64,000 nucleotides of DNA from Umezawaea endophytica (GTDB lineage Bacteria > Actinomycetota > Actinomycetes > Mycobacteriales > Pseudonocardiaceae), in contig NZ_JANYMP010000017.1 in the NCBI RefSeq assembly GCF_025061645.1, positions 1 to 64,000 of the forward strand. The letters are read 5' to 3'. The notes below the pieces were generated by a model. It saw nothing but the letters and a program-made list of their open reading frames with translations. It was not told the DNA's origin and made no database searches. Both the position numbers and the translations under genes were made by a program. This document shows positions 23,137 through 31,658 of this stretch, piece after piece (the first letter of the stretch is position 1; every line of letters starts with the position of its first letter).

Positions 23137-23928
23137 ATGGTCATCTACGCCGGGCAGGGCGATCCCCGCTGGTCCATGGATGTCATGTGGGGCAACAGGG
23201 TGTCGAACCTGCGACCCGGACCGAAGCCTGGCCTGAGCGTCGAGCTGATCATCGACGCGGCCGTCGGTGTCGCGGACATCGACGGCATGGCCGGGCTGTC
23301 GATGCGCGCGGTGGGCGAGAAGCTCGGGCGGACGGCCATGTCCTTATATACCTACGTCCCTACGAAGGGCGATCTGGTCGACCTGATGTACGACCGGGTG
23401 CTGGGCGAGTTGCCCACGCACTACGAGCCGAGACTCGGGTGGCGCGGGTCTGTCACGTCCTGGGCCGAGGACCACCTGGAGTTCCACCTGAGACATCCGT
23501 GGACGCTCCAGGTCTCCCAGGCGAGACCGGTGCTGGGGCCGAACGAGTTCGCGGCGCTCGACACGGCGTCGGGGATCTTGCACGAGACGGGCCTCAGACC
23601 TCCGGTGCTGCGGGGGATCTTGGGAGTCGTGCTGCACTACGTCCGCGGAGCGGCGCGAACGGAGGCGGAGGCGCGGGCAGCGGCAGAGGAAACGGGGGTG
23701 TCCGACGAGGACTGGTGGCACTCGCGGTCGCCGCTGCTGGTGGAGGTGGCGCCGGACTTCGCGGACCGGTTCCCGATGGCGATCCGGATGGAGCAGGACA
23801 AACCCGCGCCGCCTGAGGACCCGAAGAAGCCGTACCTGGAGTCGGCGATGGCCGAGTCCTTCGCGATGGGATTGGAGGTGATCTTGGACGGGATCGAGGC
23901 GACGATGGAGAAGGCCAAGGCTGGGTGA
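23137..23928 (+). CDS. TetR-family regulator of the UvrA-like gene
   Basis: About 263 residues. An N-terminal tag (YAGQGDPRWSMDVMWG) precedes the helix-turn-helix, which includes VADIDGMAGLSMRAVGEKLG and RTAMSLYTYVPTKGDLV. The C-terminal domain fits TetR_C_1. ATG 23137 is preferred over ATG 23131 because AAGGAG (23125-23130) would touch the latter. Codon 70 is TTA (23344-23346), rare in this genome type. It probably represses itself and the divergent UvrA-like/SIP pair through the sites at 23085-23128. Confidence 0.87.
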   Translation: MVIYAGQGDPRWSMDVMWGNRVSNLRPGPKPGLSVELIIDAAVGVADIDGMAGLSMRAVGEKLGRTAMSLYTYVPTKGDLVDLMYDRVLGELPTHYEPRLGWRGSVTSWAEDHLEFHLRHPWTLQVSQARPVLGPNEFAALDTASGILHETGLRPPVLRGILGVVLHYVRGAARTEAEARAAAEETGVSDEDWWHSRSPLLVEVAPDFADRFPMAIRMEQDKPAPPEDPKKPYLESAMAESFAMGLEVILDGIEATMEKAKAG

Positions 23929-24403
23929 GTCGCTTCCTCACGGCTGGCGCGACTGTCTGACGGACAGGCGTTCGTATGGACTGGCCGGGCGAGGCGAGTA
24001 CTGGCGGACCAACTCGATTCGGCCGGATCGGGTGAAGTCAGGTCGGGCGCGCCACGTCGAACTGGACAGCCCCTGCCAGGCCTGGGCTGCACAACTCACA
24101 CGGACTTGCGTCGACTCGCTGGCGAGGCTGGCCCGAACAAGGCCACTTCGCACCGGGATTGTGCGCACTTTCTCGGAGGCTGCGCGGTGACACGCGGTCA
24201 CGTTCCCCTGGCGCGGCTGTCGCAAGGTCGCGAACGGCTAGGCGTGATCACGAGCGGTGCGGCGTGGTCGAACGGCATGGCGTGGTCGAACGCCGGGTCA
24301 TTCGGGCTCGCGGTTTGGGCGGTCGCAGTGTGGCCGGTCGCCGTGCTCGGTGGACAGGATTGGGCAACCATGACGTGATCATCGGGCTCGGAGAGGACTC
24401 GCG
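23929..24403. other. Non-coding spacer with a duplicated 18-bp unit
   Basis: 475 bases without a convincing gene. GGCGTGGTCGAACG occurs at 24261-24274 and again at 24279-24292, giving an 18-bp period. A 90-codon ORF at 24106-24378 spans it but has no family features. The last bases hold GGAGAGGA, the ribosome-binding site of the asparaginase gene. Confidence 0.45.
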
Positions 24404-25384
24404 GTGGCGGTTGGCAAGCGTGTAGCGGTGTTCGGGTTGGGCGGCACGATCGCCATGGGGGCGTCTCATGGTGGTGGGGTGGTGCCCGCGTTGACACCCG
24501 AGCAACTGTTGGCGGCGGTGCCGGGGCTGGGTGATGTCGGTGTTTCGTTGGAGGTGGTGGATTTTCGGCAGGTGCCGGGGGCGTCGGTGACGTTCGAGGA
24601 CGTCGCGGCGCTGTTCGAGGCGATTCGTGGTGTGGACGTCGACGGTGTCGTGGTGACGCAGGGGACGGACACGATCGAGGAAACGTCGTACCTGCTCGAT
24701 CTCGCCTACGGCGGGGACATGCCGGTCGTGGTGACCGGGGCGATGCGCAACCCGACGTTGGCCGGGGCGGATGGGCCGGCCAACCTGTTGGCGGCCATTC
24801 AGGTGGCGGCCAGTCCGGAGGCCCGCGGGCAGGGGTGTCTGGTGGTGTTCGCCGACGAGATCCACGCCGCGCGGCGGGTGCGGAAGACGCACAGTTCCAG
24901 TCCGGGCACCTTCCGGTCGCCGAATGGAGGGCCGCTGGGGTACGTCGTCGAAGGTGTCGCGCGGATGGTGCAGCGGGTCGAGCGGCGGGCGGTTGTGCCG
25001 TTCGGTGACGGTGGATCGGCGACGGTGGCGGTGGTGACGGCGATGCTCGGTGATGAGGGGGTGCTGTTGGAAGGGTTGGACGGGCGGGTGGACGGGGTCG
25101 TGGTGGCGGCGTTCGGTGCCGGGCACGTGCCGGTGAGTTGGGTGGAACCGTTGGTGCGGCTGGTGGCGCGGATGCCGGTGGTGCTCGCCTCGCGCACGGG
25201 TGCGGGTTCGGTGTTGGAGCACACCTACGGGTTCGCAGGCTCGGAGAAGGATCTGCGGGAGCGTGGGTTGGTTTCGGCTGGGTTCCTGGATCCGTTGAAG
25301 GCGCGGTTGCTGTTGCGCCAACTCCTCGGGGTGGGCGCTGATGCCGCCGCGATTCGGGCCGCGTTCCAGGAAGCGGGTCGCTAG
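24404..25384 (+). CDS. L-asparaginase
   Basis: 326 residues. Both catalytic threonine regions are intact: GGTIAM (Thr15) and VVTQGTDTIEET, with the partner lysine in RRVRKTHSSSPGTFRSPNGG and the ADGPANLLAA segment. The enzyme hydrolyses asparagine to aspartate and ammonia. No signal peptide is visible, so it resembles cytoplasmic type I enzymes. GTG 24404 follows GGAGAGGA. The gene is richer in G and T at third positions than its neighbours. It is convergent with the phosphodiesterase gene; the stop codons are adjacent. Confidence 0.9.
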   Translation: MAVGKRVAVFGLGGTIAMGASHGGGVVPALTPEQLLAAVPGLGDVGVSLEVVDFRQVPGASVTFEDVAALFEAIRGVDVDGVVVTQGTDTIEETSYLLDLAYGGDMPVVVTGAMRNPTLAGADGPANLLAAIQVAASPEARGQGCLVVFADEIHAARRVRKTHSSSPGTFRSPNGGPLGYVVEGVARMVQRVERRAVVPFGDGGSATVAVVTAMLGDEGVLLEGLDGRVDGVVVAAFGAGHVPVSWVEPLVRLVARMPVVLASRTGAGSVLEHTYGFAGSEKDLRERGLVSAGFLDPLKARLLLRQLLGVGADAAAIRAAFQEAGR

Positions 25385-26518
25385 TCAGGAGGTGAGGAGG
25401 AGGGGTACCAGTTGCTCGGCTGAGGTGAGTGAGCCGTGCTGGCCGATGAAGCCGCTGAGCCTGGCTTCGACGGTGGTGCGGACGACTGCGGCCGTGCCGC
25501 GGGCGGCCACAACCAGGTTGCCGATTCGGGGGTAGACGTGAGTCGCCACCGAAGGGCCGAACAAGCCCAGGGCGATGGCTTCGTCGCGGCGCAGCAGCCA
25601 GGCGCGATCGCCGAGGACCTGTTGCCACGCGGCCAGGACGTCGTCGGTGGCGCCAGGCTCGGTGTAGACGTGGCGGACTCGTGGTTCGCCGCCCAGCAGT
25701 CGGACGCCCGCTTGGAGGAGTGGTTCGGTGTCGTAGTCGACGGTGTCTTCTTCCGTCAGGGTGACCATGCCGTGGTCGGCCACGACGGCCAGCAAGGCGT
25801 CGGTGGGCAGGCGGGCGGCGATCGAGGCGGCGACGTGGTCGATGAACGACAGTTGGAGCAGCCACGGTTCGGTGCCCGGTCCGTAGAAGTGGCCCAGCGC
25901 GTCGAGGTCGGCGTGGTAGGCGTAGCAAAAGACGCGGTCGGCGGAGCGGAGCGCGTCCAAGGTGGCGCTCACCAGGTCGCCCATCGCGAAGACGCCCTGG
26001 AACGGCGCACCGCGCAGCGCCGCACGGGACAGGCCGCTGCCTTCCTGCTGGTAGGGCGCCACAACCCGCACGGCCACGCCTGCCGCGGTCGCCCGGTCGA
26101 AGATGGTCGGCCTCGGTTGCACCTCTTCGGGAACCGCGGTGGGCCGGAGGTCCGTGTGGTGAGGGGCGCCGTGGTGGTTCCAGCCCAACGCGTTGAGCAG
26201 TAAGGAATTCGTCTCGAAGGTGTAGCCGACGACGCCGTGCTCGCCGGTGGGAAGTCCGGTGCCCAGCGCGGCGATGCTGGTCGCGGTGCTGGAGGGGAAT
26301 CCGGCCGTGATCGGTTTTCCGGACAGTGACGCCAGAAACGGTGCCGTGTCGGCGTGGGCGCGGAGCAACTCCCAGCCGAGTCCGTCGATGAGCAGCAGGC
26401 ACACGCGGCGAGCGGCGGGCACGCCGATCACGTCGGTCATGCCCGGCACGTCCAGGCTCGCCAAGAGCGAAGGCACAACGTCCGCGAGCGCGCCCGACCC
26501 ATACCTGGGGATCTCCAT
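25385..26518 (-). CDS. Type I phosphodiesterase/nucleotide pyrophosphatase-like protein
   Basis: About 377 residues of the alkaline phosphatase superfamily. Metal and nucleophile motifs include LLLIDGLGWELL, the nucleophile region GFPSSTATSIAALGTG (Thr), HADLDALGHFYGPGTEPW and VVADHGMV. The likely reaction is hydrolysis of a phosphodiester or pyrophosphate; there is no signal peptide. ATG 26518 is preferred over ATG 26542 because a -10 box TAGGGT (26527-26532) lies between them, 8 bases before ATG 26518. It has a TTA codon at 26201-26203. Confidence 0.87.
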   Translation of the reverse strand: MEIPRYGSGALADVVPSLLASLDVPGMTDVIGVPAARRVCLLLIDGLGWELLRAHADTAPFLASLSGKPITAGFPSSTATSIAALGTGLPTGEHGVVGYTFETNSLLLNALGWNHHGAPHHTDLRPTAVPEEVQPRPTIFDRATAAGVAVRVVAPYQQEGSGLSRAALRGAPFQGVFAMGDLVSATLDALRSADRVFCYAYHADLDALGHFYGPGTEPWLLQLSFIDHVAASIAARLPTDALLAVVADHGMVTLTEEDTVDYDTEPLLQAGVRLLGGEPRVRHVYTEPGATDDVLAAWQQVLGDRAWLLRRDEAIALGLFGPSVATHVYPRIGNLVVAARGTAAVVRTTVEARLSGFIGQHGSLTSAEQLVPLLLTS

Positions 26519-27071
26519 AGTCGGCGACCCTAGACGCGCCATCGACCGGTCACCAGCAGCAGGGAGACGACAACCGCGAGAGAAGAGGGGTGGCAGCGAC
26601 AGAGGGGGGTGGAACTGACAAAAGAGGGCGGCACCGGCGAGAGAGCCGTGGCGTCGGTCGCGAGTCGCGTCTGCCGAGCCGTTGTTGGCGAGGTCGCGGG
26701 TCGGCCGGGTCGGCGATGGACAAGAGGTGATGTGTCGTCAGCGCCATGGGGCGCGTCAACAGGACAGAGGTGGAGGAGAGCAGCGGAGGGCAGAGGGCCG
26801 AAGTGGTTCGCCGTCAAGGGTTCACGGGTCGCGGGGGGGTGTCCGCGGGGGCGCTGGTCAGCAGGATGGTGGTGGGCTGCTGGGGGCGGTGACTGTTGGA
26901 GGTTCGGCGGGGTTGTGGGTGGGTTGTGGCTTGGGGTGGGCGGTTTGAGTGGGAGTTTGTGTGGGTGGAAGGCGTGCATGGGTGGTCGGGAGGTGGGGTG
27001 CTGTGGTCTGGGTGTGGTGATTAGGGGGTGCCCTGGCGGGGGTGGGGCCGCCAGGGCGGGTGGGGGTAGTG
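26519..27071. other. G/T-rich non-coding spacer with G-runs
   Basis: About 550 bases, strongly G- and T-rich on the + strand, especially from 26860 to 27070. Runs GGGG/GGG/GGG/GGGG/GGG occur at 26909-26940 with short loops and could form a quadruplex. Several ORFs cross it but none has a ribosome-binding site or recognisable domain. It ends in the terminator of the SnoaL-like gene. Confidence 0.5.
27030..27057 (-). terminator. Terminator of the SnoaL-like gene
   Basis: GCCCTGGCGG (27030-27039) and its exact complement (27048-27057) enclose an 8-base loop, 14 bases beyond the stop codon of the minus-strand gene. Confidence 0.75.
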
Positions 27072-27620
27072 TTAGGCGATGCCCAATTGGGTGTTGTAGT
27101 GCTGGCTGTCCCAGAACAGCCATTCCTCGGTCATGACGCCCTTGCGCCAGTGGCCGACCGTGGCCATGTCTAGGGTGAAGGTTTTGCCGGTGGGTTGGAT
27201 TGTGTTGCCGTTTGGCAGTGGCATCGGGCGGGTGAAGGTGCCCTTCATGACGCCGGTTACCGAGGTCAGGTCGCCTGAGGCCATTTTGATGGGGTGTACG
27301 CGGATGTTGGTGTCGGGGGCGAAGATGAACAGGAACTTCAGGTCTTCGATGTGCTTGTTGATGCCGTCCGTGTAGTGGCCGTCCGGCCAGTGGACGCGGA
27401 TGTCCCTGGTGTGGCTCTCGCCCAGTCTTGCCCACTTCTGGTTGGTGAAGACGTCGAAGTCGAGTTCGTCGAACGTCTTCAGGTTCCTCCGCTCCTGCTC
27501 GCTGCCGTGCCAGAAACCGTCGCCGGTGGCCGCGCTGGAGGTCGCGCTGCCCGCTACCGCGCTGATGGCCAGCGCGCCGAGGGTGGTGCCGCCTGCCGTC
27601 AGGAGACTGCGCCTGTCCAT
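27072..27620 (-). CDS. Secreted SnoaL-like/ester cyclase-type protein
   Basis: 182 residues. The N-terminus MDRRSLLTAGGTTLGALAIS has a twin-arginine look and ends near SSAA, so Tat export is probable. The mature part has the NTF2/SnoaL polyketide cyclase layout, with HWPDGHYTDGINKHIEDL, KMASGDLTSVTGVMKGTF and MTEEWLFWDSQHYNTQLGI. Members include ester cyclases and proteins of unknown function. GGAGCAGGGAC precedes ATG 27620. It stands alone, closed by a terminator hairpin. Confidence 0.8.
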   Translation of the reverse strand: MDRRSLLTAGGTTLGALAISAVAGSATSSAATGDGFWHGSEQERRNLKTFDELDFDVFTNQKWARLGESHTRDIRVHWPDGHYTDGINKHIEDLKFLFIFAPDTNIRVHPIKMASGDLTSVTGVMKGTFTRPMPLPNGNTIQPTGKTFTLDMATVGHWRKGVMTEEWLFWDSQHYNTQLGIA

Positions 27621-27730
27621 GTCCCTGCTCCAATCATTGAGAAGTCAGATATCAACTTCGATGACTAAAACAGTGCCGCGCGACGACCCGGTTGTCAACT
27701 AGTTCAAATCTGTACCACTTCACGTGGTGG

Positions 27731-28177
27731 TCAGCTAGCAGCCCTCAGCTTGATCAGCAGGCGGTCGAACGTGGCGAGTTCCTTGGTCGTGAACACGCCG
27801 AACGTCTGGTGCAGCCCCTCGACGTGCACCCCCGCGGCCTCGTGGAGCCTGGCGGACCCGGCGTCGGTGATGCCCGCGTACAGCACCCGGCGGTCGTTGG
27901 GGCACGGGCGACGCTCGACGTAGCCCGCCTTCTCCATGCGGTCGATCAACCGGGTCACGCCACCGGTCGTCAGGACGATCTGCTCGGCCAGCACGCCCAT
28001 CGCGAGTTGGCCGTCGTCGGAGCGGGACAGGCGGAGCAGTACCTCCAGCCAGCCGATCGGCAACGACATCCGCTCGTCGAGCACCTGCCCGAGTGAGCGC
28101 TGGAGCCTGCCCGACACCTCGATCAGGTAGCCGAAGGTCGTGAGCAGGGGGTCGTCCAGCGGGTCGTCGTTCACCAC
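27731..28177 (-). CDS. MarR-family regulator
   Basis: About 148 residues. The winged helix is seen in LAMGVLAEQIVLTTGGVTRL, then IDRMEKAGYVERRPCPNDRR, with the DxR wing. The GTG start at 28177 lies 6 bases after TATGGT, a leaderless -10 box. It is divergent from an MFS transporter 225 bases away, a classic MarR-efflux pairing. A 7-bp inverted repeat in the spacer could be its operator. Confidence 0.85.
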   Translation of the reverse strand: MVNDDPLDDPLLTTFGYLIEVSGRLQRSLGQVLDERMSLPIGWLEVLLRLSRSDDGQLAMGVLAEQIVLTTGGVTRLIDRMEKAGYVERRPCPNDRRVLYAGITDAGSARLHEAAGVHVEGLHQTFGVFTTKELATFDRLLIKLRAAS

Positions 28178-28280
28178 CGATCAACCATATCCCAGCGCTC
28201 TGATCAGTCAGTTTGTTTCCGACGTCCGTTAATCAGGCATCAGGAGCTGTGATCGCCCCCATACGTCAACCCTTGTCAAC

Positions 28281-28304
28281 GTGGTGACCAGCCGTTATCA
28301 CCAC
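28281..28304. promoter_or_regulatory. Candidate MarR operator
   Basis: GTGGTGA (28281-28287) and TCACCAC (28298-28304) are perfect 7-bp arms with a 10-base spacer in the MarR-MFS intergenic region. GTTGACAAGGGTTGAC-type repeats lie just upstream (28265-28280, complementary strand). Assignment is by position only. Confidence 0.35.
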
Positions 28305-28402
28305 CGCGCATCAATAGCAGCACCAAGTGTCATTGGACGTGATGGACGGCCGGGCGCACGCTCGAGCGAGACCGTTCCACGGCTCCACAGGAGGCTCCAG
28401 TC

Positions 28403-29623
28403 ATGTCCGACCCGGCCACGGTGCTCACCCGGCGCGAGTTGTCGACCCGACCGCTGCTCGGCGCGGGCCGCGGGTTCTGGGTCGTCGCGGCGGCGTTCGT
28501 CGTCGCGATGGCGTTCTCCACCGTGCCGACGCCGCTGTACGTGCTCTACCAGCAGCGCGACCACTTCTCGTCGTTCGTCGTGACGATCCTCTTCGCCGCG
28601 TACGCGATCGGCGTGGTGTTCAGCCTGTTCCTCGCGGGCCACGTCAGCGACTGGGTCGGCAGGCGGAGGGTGCTCGTGCCCGCGCTGCTGGTGGAAGCCG
28701 CGGCGGCCGTGCTGTTCCTGGTCGCCACGACGGTGCCGGAGCTGTTCGTCGCCCGGCTGCTGACCGGGGTCGGGGTCGGCATGGTCACCGCGACCGCCAC
28801 CGCCTACCTGTCCGAACTGCACACGGCCCACCGGCCGCGGAACGGGCTGGGACGGGCCGAGCTCGTGGCCACGGCGGCGAACCTCGGTGGGCTCGGGCTC
28901 GGCACGCTGGTCTCCGGCTTCCTCGCCCAGTACGTGACGGGTCCGCTGACCACGTCCTACGCGGTGTTCCTGGTGCTGCTGCTGGTGAGCACCGCCCTCG
29001 TCGCGTTCGTGCCCGAGACGGTCGCCGTCGAGTCCCGGACGTACCACCCGCAGCGTGTGTCGGTGCCGGAACTGGCCAGGGCGCACTACTTCGCCGCGGG
29101 GGCGGCCGCGTTCGCCTCGTTCGCCACCCTGGGCCTGTTCACGTCGCTGGCCCCGGCGTTCGTGGCGAACACGCTGCACCTGCCGTCACGGGCGCTCGCG
29201 GGCACGGTGGCGTTCCTGGTGTTCGGCTCCGCCGCGTCGACGCAGATCCTGTTCCGCCGCAAGCAGACCCGCCACCAGTTGGCCATCGGCATCGGGTTGA
29301 TGAGCGTCGGTCTCGCGGTCGTGACCGCGGCGCTGTTCGTGGCGAGCCTGCCGCTGTTCCTGGTCGGTGGGGTGGCCGCGGGCGCGGGCATGGGCGTGCT
29401 GTTCAAGGGGTCGATCTCGACGGTCGCCGCGCTCTCCTCGCCGACGTCGCGCGGTGAGGCCCTGGCGGGTCTGTTCCTCGCGGGCTACCTCGGGTTGGTC
29501 GTTCCGGTGCTGCTGCTCGGGATCGCCACGCAGTACGTCGCCGCGCCGTTCGCGCTGCTCGGGTTCTCCGCAGTGGTGCTGGTGGTCTCGGCGGCCGCGG
29601 GGCGCAGGCTGCTCAAGGACTAG
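28403..29623 (+). CDS. MFS efflux transporter
   Basis: 406 residues with twelve predicted membrane helices. The loop between helices 2 and 3 is GHVSDWVGRRRVLV, the MFS signature; LLTGVGVGMVTATATAYLSE matches helix 4-5 of drug:H+ antiporters. The substrate is unknown. ATG 28403 follows CAGGAGG. The divergent MarR gene suggests induction by the exported compound. Its stop overlaps the convergent LysR gene by 11 bases. Confidence 0.88.
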   Translation: MSDPATVLTRRELSTRPLLGAGRGFWVVAAAFVVAMAFSTVPTPLYVLYQQRDHFSSFVVTILFAAYAIGVVFSLFLAGHVSDWVGRRRVLVPALLVEAAAAVLFLVATTVPELFVARLLTGVGVGMVTATATAYLSELHTAHRPRNGLGRAELVATAANLGGLGLGTLVSGFLAQYVTGPLTTSYAVFLVLLLVSTALVAFVPETVAVESRTYHPQRVSVPELARAHYFAAGAAAFASFATLGLFTSLAPAFVANTLHLPSRALAGTVAFLVFGSAASTQILFRRKQTRHQLAIGIGLMSVGLAVVTAALFVASLPLFLVGGVAAGAGMGVLFKGSISTVAALSSPTSRGEALAGLFLAGYLGLVVPVLLLGIATQYVAAPFALLGFSAVVLVVSAAAGRRLLKD

Positions 29624-30506
29624 GCCGCACGTACTGGTCCACCATGGCCAGCAGCGCGCGCAGCGCGGCGCTCGGTCGCCGGGTCGCGGAGGTGGCGAGG
29701 GACAGCGTCCAGCGCAGGTCCACTCCGGACACGGCGATCGGGTGCACGTCGTCCGCCAGCACCAGGTCGAAGTCCGGCACGAGCGCGACGCCCAGTCCGT
29801 GGTGGACGTAGTCCGGCACCACGCCCAGGTGCGCCACCTCCACCGTCACCCGCCGCTCGATCCCCGCGGTGGCGAACGCCCGGTCGACCAGCACGCGGTT
29901 GCCCCACCCCGGAGGCGTGTCGACGAACTCCAGGTGCGCGAGGTCGGTCAGCCGCACGTTCCGACGCCCCGCCAGCGGGTGGTCGTCGCGCACGACCAGC
30001 ACCATCGGCGCGACGAACAGCTCGCGCGCGGTCACGCCGGCGGGCGGGAAGTCGTTGAGGGCGAGGAAGGCCACGTCCAGCTCACCGTCCACAAGGGACT
30101 TGGCCAGGCCGCTCGTCCCGCTCGTCGCGGCGCGCAGCCGGATCGTCACCTCGGGGTGCTCCGCGTGGTAGCGGCCGAGCAGTCCGGGCAGGTCCACCAG
30201 CGTCAGACCGGTCATGGTGCCGAGGTTGATCGTGCCCCGGACCCCCGCCACCACCTCCCGCACCGCGTCGCGGGCGGCCTGGGCGGCGTCCAGCGTGGTG
30301 CGGGCCTCCCGCAGCAGGGCCCGGCCCGCGTCGGTCAGCGCCACGTCCCTGGTGGTCCGGTCGAACAGCGGCGCGCCCAGCTCCCGCTCCAGCGAGCGGA
30401 TCACCGTCGACACCCCGGACTGCACGACCCGCAGCCGGTGCGACGCGCGGGTGAAGCTCAGCTCCTCGGCGACCGCGACGAAGTACTCGAGGTGGCGCAG
30501 CTCCAT
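29613..30506 (-). CDS. LysR-family regulator
   Basis: About 297 residues. The N-terminal helix-turn-helix (MELRHLEYFVAVAEELSFTR, then ASHRLRVVQSGVSTVIRSLE) is canonical, followed by a periplasmic-binding-like effector domain. ATG 30506 is chosen over the upstream ATG 30575: GATACT lies 6 bases before it, fitting a leaderless message. It is divergent from the PRPP synthetase paralogue and convergent with the MFS gene, so its target is unclear. Confidence 0.87.
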   Translation of the reverse strand: MELRHLEYFVAVAEELSFTRASHRLRVVQSGVSTVIRSLERELGAPLFDRTTRDVALTDAGRALLREARTTLDAAQAARDAVREVVAGVRGTINLGTMTGLTLVDLPGLLGRYHAEHPEVTIRLRAATSGTSGLAKSLVDGELDVAFLALNDFPPAGVTARELFVAPMVLVVRDDHPLAGRRNVRLTDLAHLEFVDTPPGWGNRVLVDRAFATAGIERRVTVEVAHLGVVPDYVHHGLGVALVPDFDLVLADDVHPIAVSGVDLRWTLSLATSATRRPSAALRALLAMVDQYVRPSP

Positions 30507-30610
30507 CGGCGGAGTATCACACGGCCCGCGCCCCGCACCACCGAAGATCACCCACCGAAGTGACGTGGGAGTCACCGGTGTGGACGGTCGGTCCCGATTA
30601 CGCTGAAAGG

Positions 30611-31555
30611 GTGCGTGACATCGCGGTTTTCACCGGCACTGCCCACCCCGAGCTCGCGGCCGAGATCTGCACCCACCTCGGTACGCCCCTGCTGCCCACC
30701 CGCGTCCAGCGGTTCGCGAACGACTGCATCGAGGTCCAGCTCCAGGCGAACTGCCGGGAACGGGACGTGTTCCTCATCCAGCCGCTCGTTCCCCCCGTCC
30801 AGGAGAACCTCGTCGAGCTGCTGCTGATGCTCGACGCCGCCCGCGGCGCGTCCGCGGCCCGCACCACCGTCGTCATGCCCCACTACGCCTACGCCCGATC
30901 GGACAAGAAGGACGCGCCGCGCATCTCCATCGGCGCGCGCCTGGTCGCGGACCTGCTGGTCACGGCGGGCGCGAACCGCGTGCTCGCGATGACCCTGCAC
31001 TCGCCGCAGGTGCACGGCTTCTTCAGCATCCCCGTCGACCACCTGCACGCGCTGCGCGAACTGGCCGCGCACTTCAAGCAGTACGACCTCAGCAACACCG
31101 TCGTGGTCTCCCCCGACCTCGGCAACGCCAAGGAGGCCGCGCACTTCGCGCGCATCCTCGGCGTGCCCGTCGCGGCGGGCGCGAAGCAGCGGTTCGCCGA
31201 CGACAAGGTGCACATCAGCGCGGTGATCGGCCAGGTGCGCGGCAAGGACGTGATCGTCCTGGACGACGAGATCGCCAAGGGCAGCACCGTCGTGGAACTG
31301 CTCGACCGGTTGCGGGAACGGGAGAGCGGCACCATGCGGATCGCGTGCACGCACGGGCTGTTCTCCGACGGCGCGCTGGAGCGGCTCGGCGCGGCGCCGG
31401 ACGTGCTGGAGATCGTGTGCACGAACACCGTGCCCATCGCGAAGGAGAAGCACGTGCCGAAGTTGAAGGTGCTGTCCGTCGCCCGTCCGCTCGCCGAGGC
31501 GATGCGCCGGATCCACAACGGGGAATCGGTGAGCACCCTGTTCGAGGCCCCCTAA
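30611..31555 (+). CDS. Ribose-phosphate pyrophosphokinase paralogue
   Basis: 314 residues, the usual length of PRPP synthetase. The N-terminal ATP-side loop is conserved in outline (MPHYAYARSDKKDAPRISIG). The PRPP-binding loop, normally DDMIDTGGT, is DDEIAKGST (VIVLDDEIAKGSTVVELL), and VVVSPDLGNAKEAAHFAR replaces the usual VSPDAGGVKRA. Activity may be altered, or a different sugar phosphate may be used. GTG 30611 follows TACGCT (30599-30604) by 6 bases, so the message is probably leaderless. A housekeeping copy is expected elsewhere. Confidence 0.82.
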   Translation: MRDIAVFTGTAHPELAAEICTHLGTPLLPTRVQRFANDCIEVQLQANCRERDVFLIQPLVPPVQENLVELLLMLDAARGASAARTTVVMPHYAYARSDKKDAPRISIGARLVADLLVTAGANRVLAMTLHSPQVHGFFSIPVDHLHALRELAAHFKQYDLSNTVVVSPDLGNAKEAAHFARILGVPVAAGAKQRFADDKVHISAVIGQVRGKDVIVLDDEIAKGSTVVELLDRLRERESGTMRIACTHGLFSDGALERLGAAPDVLEIVCTNTVPIAKEKHVPKLKVLSVARPLAEAMRRIHNGESVSTLFEAP

Positions 31556-31658
31556 TCTTCGGCTAGGCCACCCCTGCTTTCCCGTTCACCGGACGACAAC
31601 GCGGAGGACCCGGCACTACTTTCGGCTTCCCAACTCCGCTACTCCCCGGAGGCTAGAA

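Noticed and set aside
24106-24378. A 90-codon ORF before the asparaginase gene
   Set aside because: No ribosome-binding site; its AWSN repeats come from an 18-bp DNA duplication; no recognisable domain.
18060-27071. Replication origin or terminus at the skew change
   Set aside because: The change is seen in a few spacers only. There is no dnaA, DnaA-box cluster, parS or dif-like site, so a replication feature is not supported.
26530-27633. ORFs across the G/T-rich spacer on both strands
   Set aside because: They are open because the sequence is strand-skewed and stop-poor; they have no ribosome-binding sites or family features and overlap the SnoaL-like gene.
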